From Winogradskyella sp. (GTDB taxonomy: Bacteria; Bacteroidota; Bacteroidia; Flavobacteriales; Flavobacteriaceae): a stretch of 64,000 bases of DNA. The notes below the pieces were generated by a model. The model was given only the letters and a program-made list of their open reading frames with translations, did no database searches and had not been told where the DNA came from. Below, piece by piece: positions 63,477 to 64,000 of this stretch (position 1 is the stretch's first letter; every line of letters starts with the position of its first letter). The stretch covers positions 62,001-126,000 of the forward strand of contig NZ_JANQOM010000013.1 of NCBI RefSeq assembly GCF_028289625.1. The letters run 5' to 3'. Both the position numbers and the translations under genes were made by a program.

Positions 63477-64000
63477 ATGAAAACATTAAAAATCATAAAA
63501 ATCGGCGGAAACATTATTGATGACTCAAAGGCATTATCAGACTTTTTGAAGCAATTTGCCAAGTTAGAAGGGCTTAAAGTACTGGTTCATGGTGGTGGAA
63601 AATCGGCTTCAAAATTAGCCGACCAAATGCATGTTCCTGTAAAAATGTATAAAGGTAGGCGGATTACGGATTCGGATACTTTAGATATCATCACCATGGT
63701 TTATGCTGGGAAAATCAATACAACTATTGTAGCCCAACTGCAGGCAAATCATTGCAATTCCATTGGGTTTTCTGGTGCTGATGGCAATACGATTATTTCA
63801 GAAAAGAGACCTGTAACACCTATTGATTTTGGGTTTGTTGGTGATATCAAAACCGTTGACACTAGTGTTTTAGAACTACTACTGACTAACAACATCACAC
63901 CTGTATTTTGTGCCATAACGCATGATGTGAAAGGTCAGTTATTAAACACCAATGCTGATACCATTGCTTCAGAATTGGCCATCGGTTTTGCAAAAACATT
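63477..64000 (+). CDS. argB: Acetylglutamate kinase ArgB, partial (C-terminus beyond window edge)
   Basis: Amino-acid kinase that phosphorylates N-acylglutamate. From the ATG at 63477 the frame is open for 174 codons to the window edge. The N-terminus KIIKIGGNIID and the VLVHGGGKSASKLA loop are characteristic, and GFSGADGNTI and NADTIASELA follow. A full protein would be about 260 residues, so roughly one third is outside. Last gene seen of the arginine operon. Confidence 0.95.
   Translation, partial: MKTLKIIKIGGNIIDDSKALSDFLKQFAKLEGLKVLVHGGGKSASKLADQMHVPVKMYKGRRITDSDTLDIITMVYAGKINTTIVAQLQANHCNSIGFSGADGNTIISEKRPVTPIDFGFVGDIKTVDTSVLELLLTNNITPVFCAITHDVKGQLLNTNADTIASELAIGFAKT

Overview
The window looks like the chromosome of a marine-type flavobacterium (Bacteroidota, Flavobacteriaceae). 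The reasons are low G+C, TAnnTTTG-type -7 promoter boxes instead of sigma70 boxes, an HMG-CoA reductase/GHMP-kinase pair of the mevalonate route, Bacteroidota-specific arginine genes (argF' carbamoyltransferase and proC inside the arg operon), and family lengths typical of that group. No phage, insertion sequence, CRISPR array or rRNA was seen. One tRNA gene (Phe) is present.

Layout. 1-13.5 kb, minus strand: the division and cell-wall (dcw) cluster mraZ-rsmH-ftsL-ftsI-murE-mraY-murD-ftsW-murG-murC-ftsQ-ftsA, with ftsA running off the left edge. A MraZ-box array lies in front of mraZ. 13.8-15.3 kb, plus: an alpha/beta hydrolase and the ribosome-assembly GTPase EngB. 15.3-20.3 kb: a compact peptide-export locus with a double-glycine leader peptide, two small polytopic membrane proteins, a membrane-anchored thioredoxin-like protein with a CDFC motif, and a C39-peptidase ABC exporter. 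It faces a divergent XRE regulator across a 620-bp intergenic region holding three inverted repeats. 20.3-33.1 kb: envelope and peptide-utilisation genes (oligopeptide ABC permease, Prc protease, surE, lpxB, NlpC/P60 lipoprotein, ComEC, thioredoxin, POT transporter, DPP-IV peptidase). 33.2-35.8 kb: HMG-CoA reductase followed by a single ORF joining a GIY-YIG nuclease domain to a GHMP kinase. 35.9-43.7 kb, minus: PpiD-like foldase, CNNM/CBS protein, LptC-like lipoprotein, TPR protein, outer-membrane protein, type III pantothenate kinase. 43.8 kb: tRNA-Phe. 44.3-57.3 kb, plus: one long biosynthetic run ilvD-ilvB-ilvN-ilvC-ilvA-thrA-thrB-thrC-gapN, turning aspartate into threonine and on to the branched-chain amino acids. 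57.7-64 kb, plus: the arginine operon GNAT-argG-argC-proC-argD-argF'-argB, with argB running off the right edge.

Two things stand out. First, the locus at 15.3-20.3 kb looks like a small, complete bacteriocin-like secretion system whose mature peptide would have a Cys near each end. Second, the GIY-YIG ORF is bracketed by inverted copies of a short palindrome (arms around an 11-nt core TCGAGARCCTC). The same palindrome occurs as a head-to-head pair between murD and ftsW and in diverged form elsewhere. This resembles the REP/RAYT arrangement, but with a GIY-YIG nuclease. In both places the palindrome is read in the same frame and supplies a possible start codon to the gene behind it. All family assignments come from reading motifs, gene order and lengths; no database search was run.
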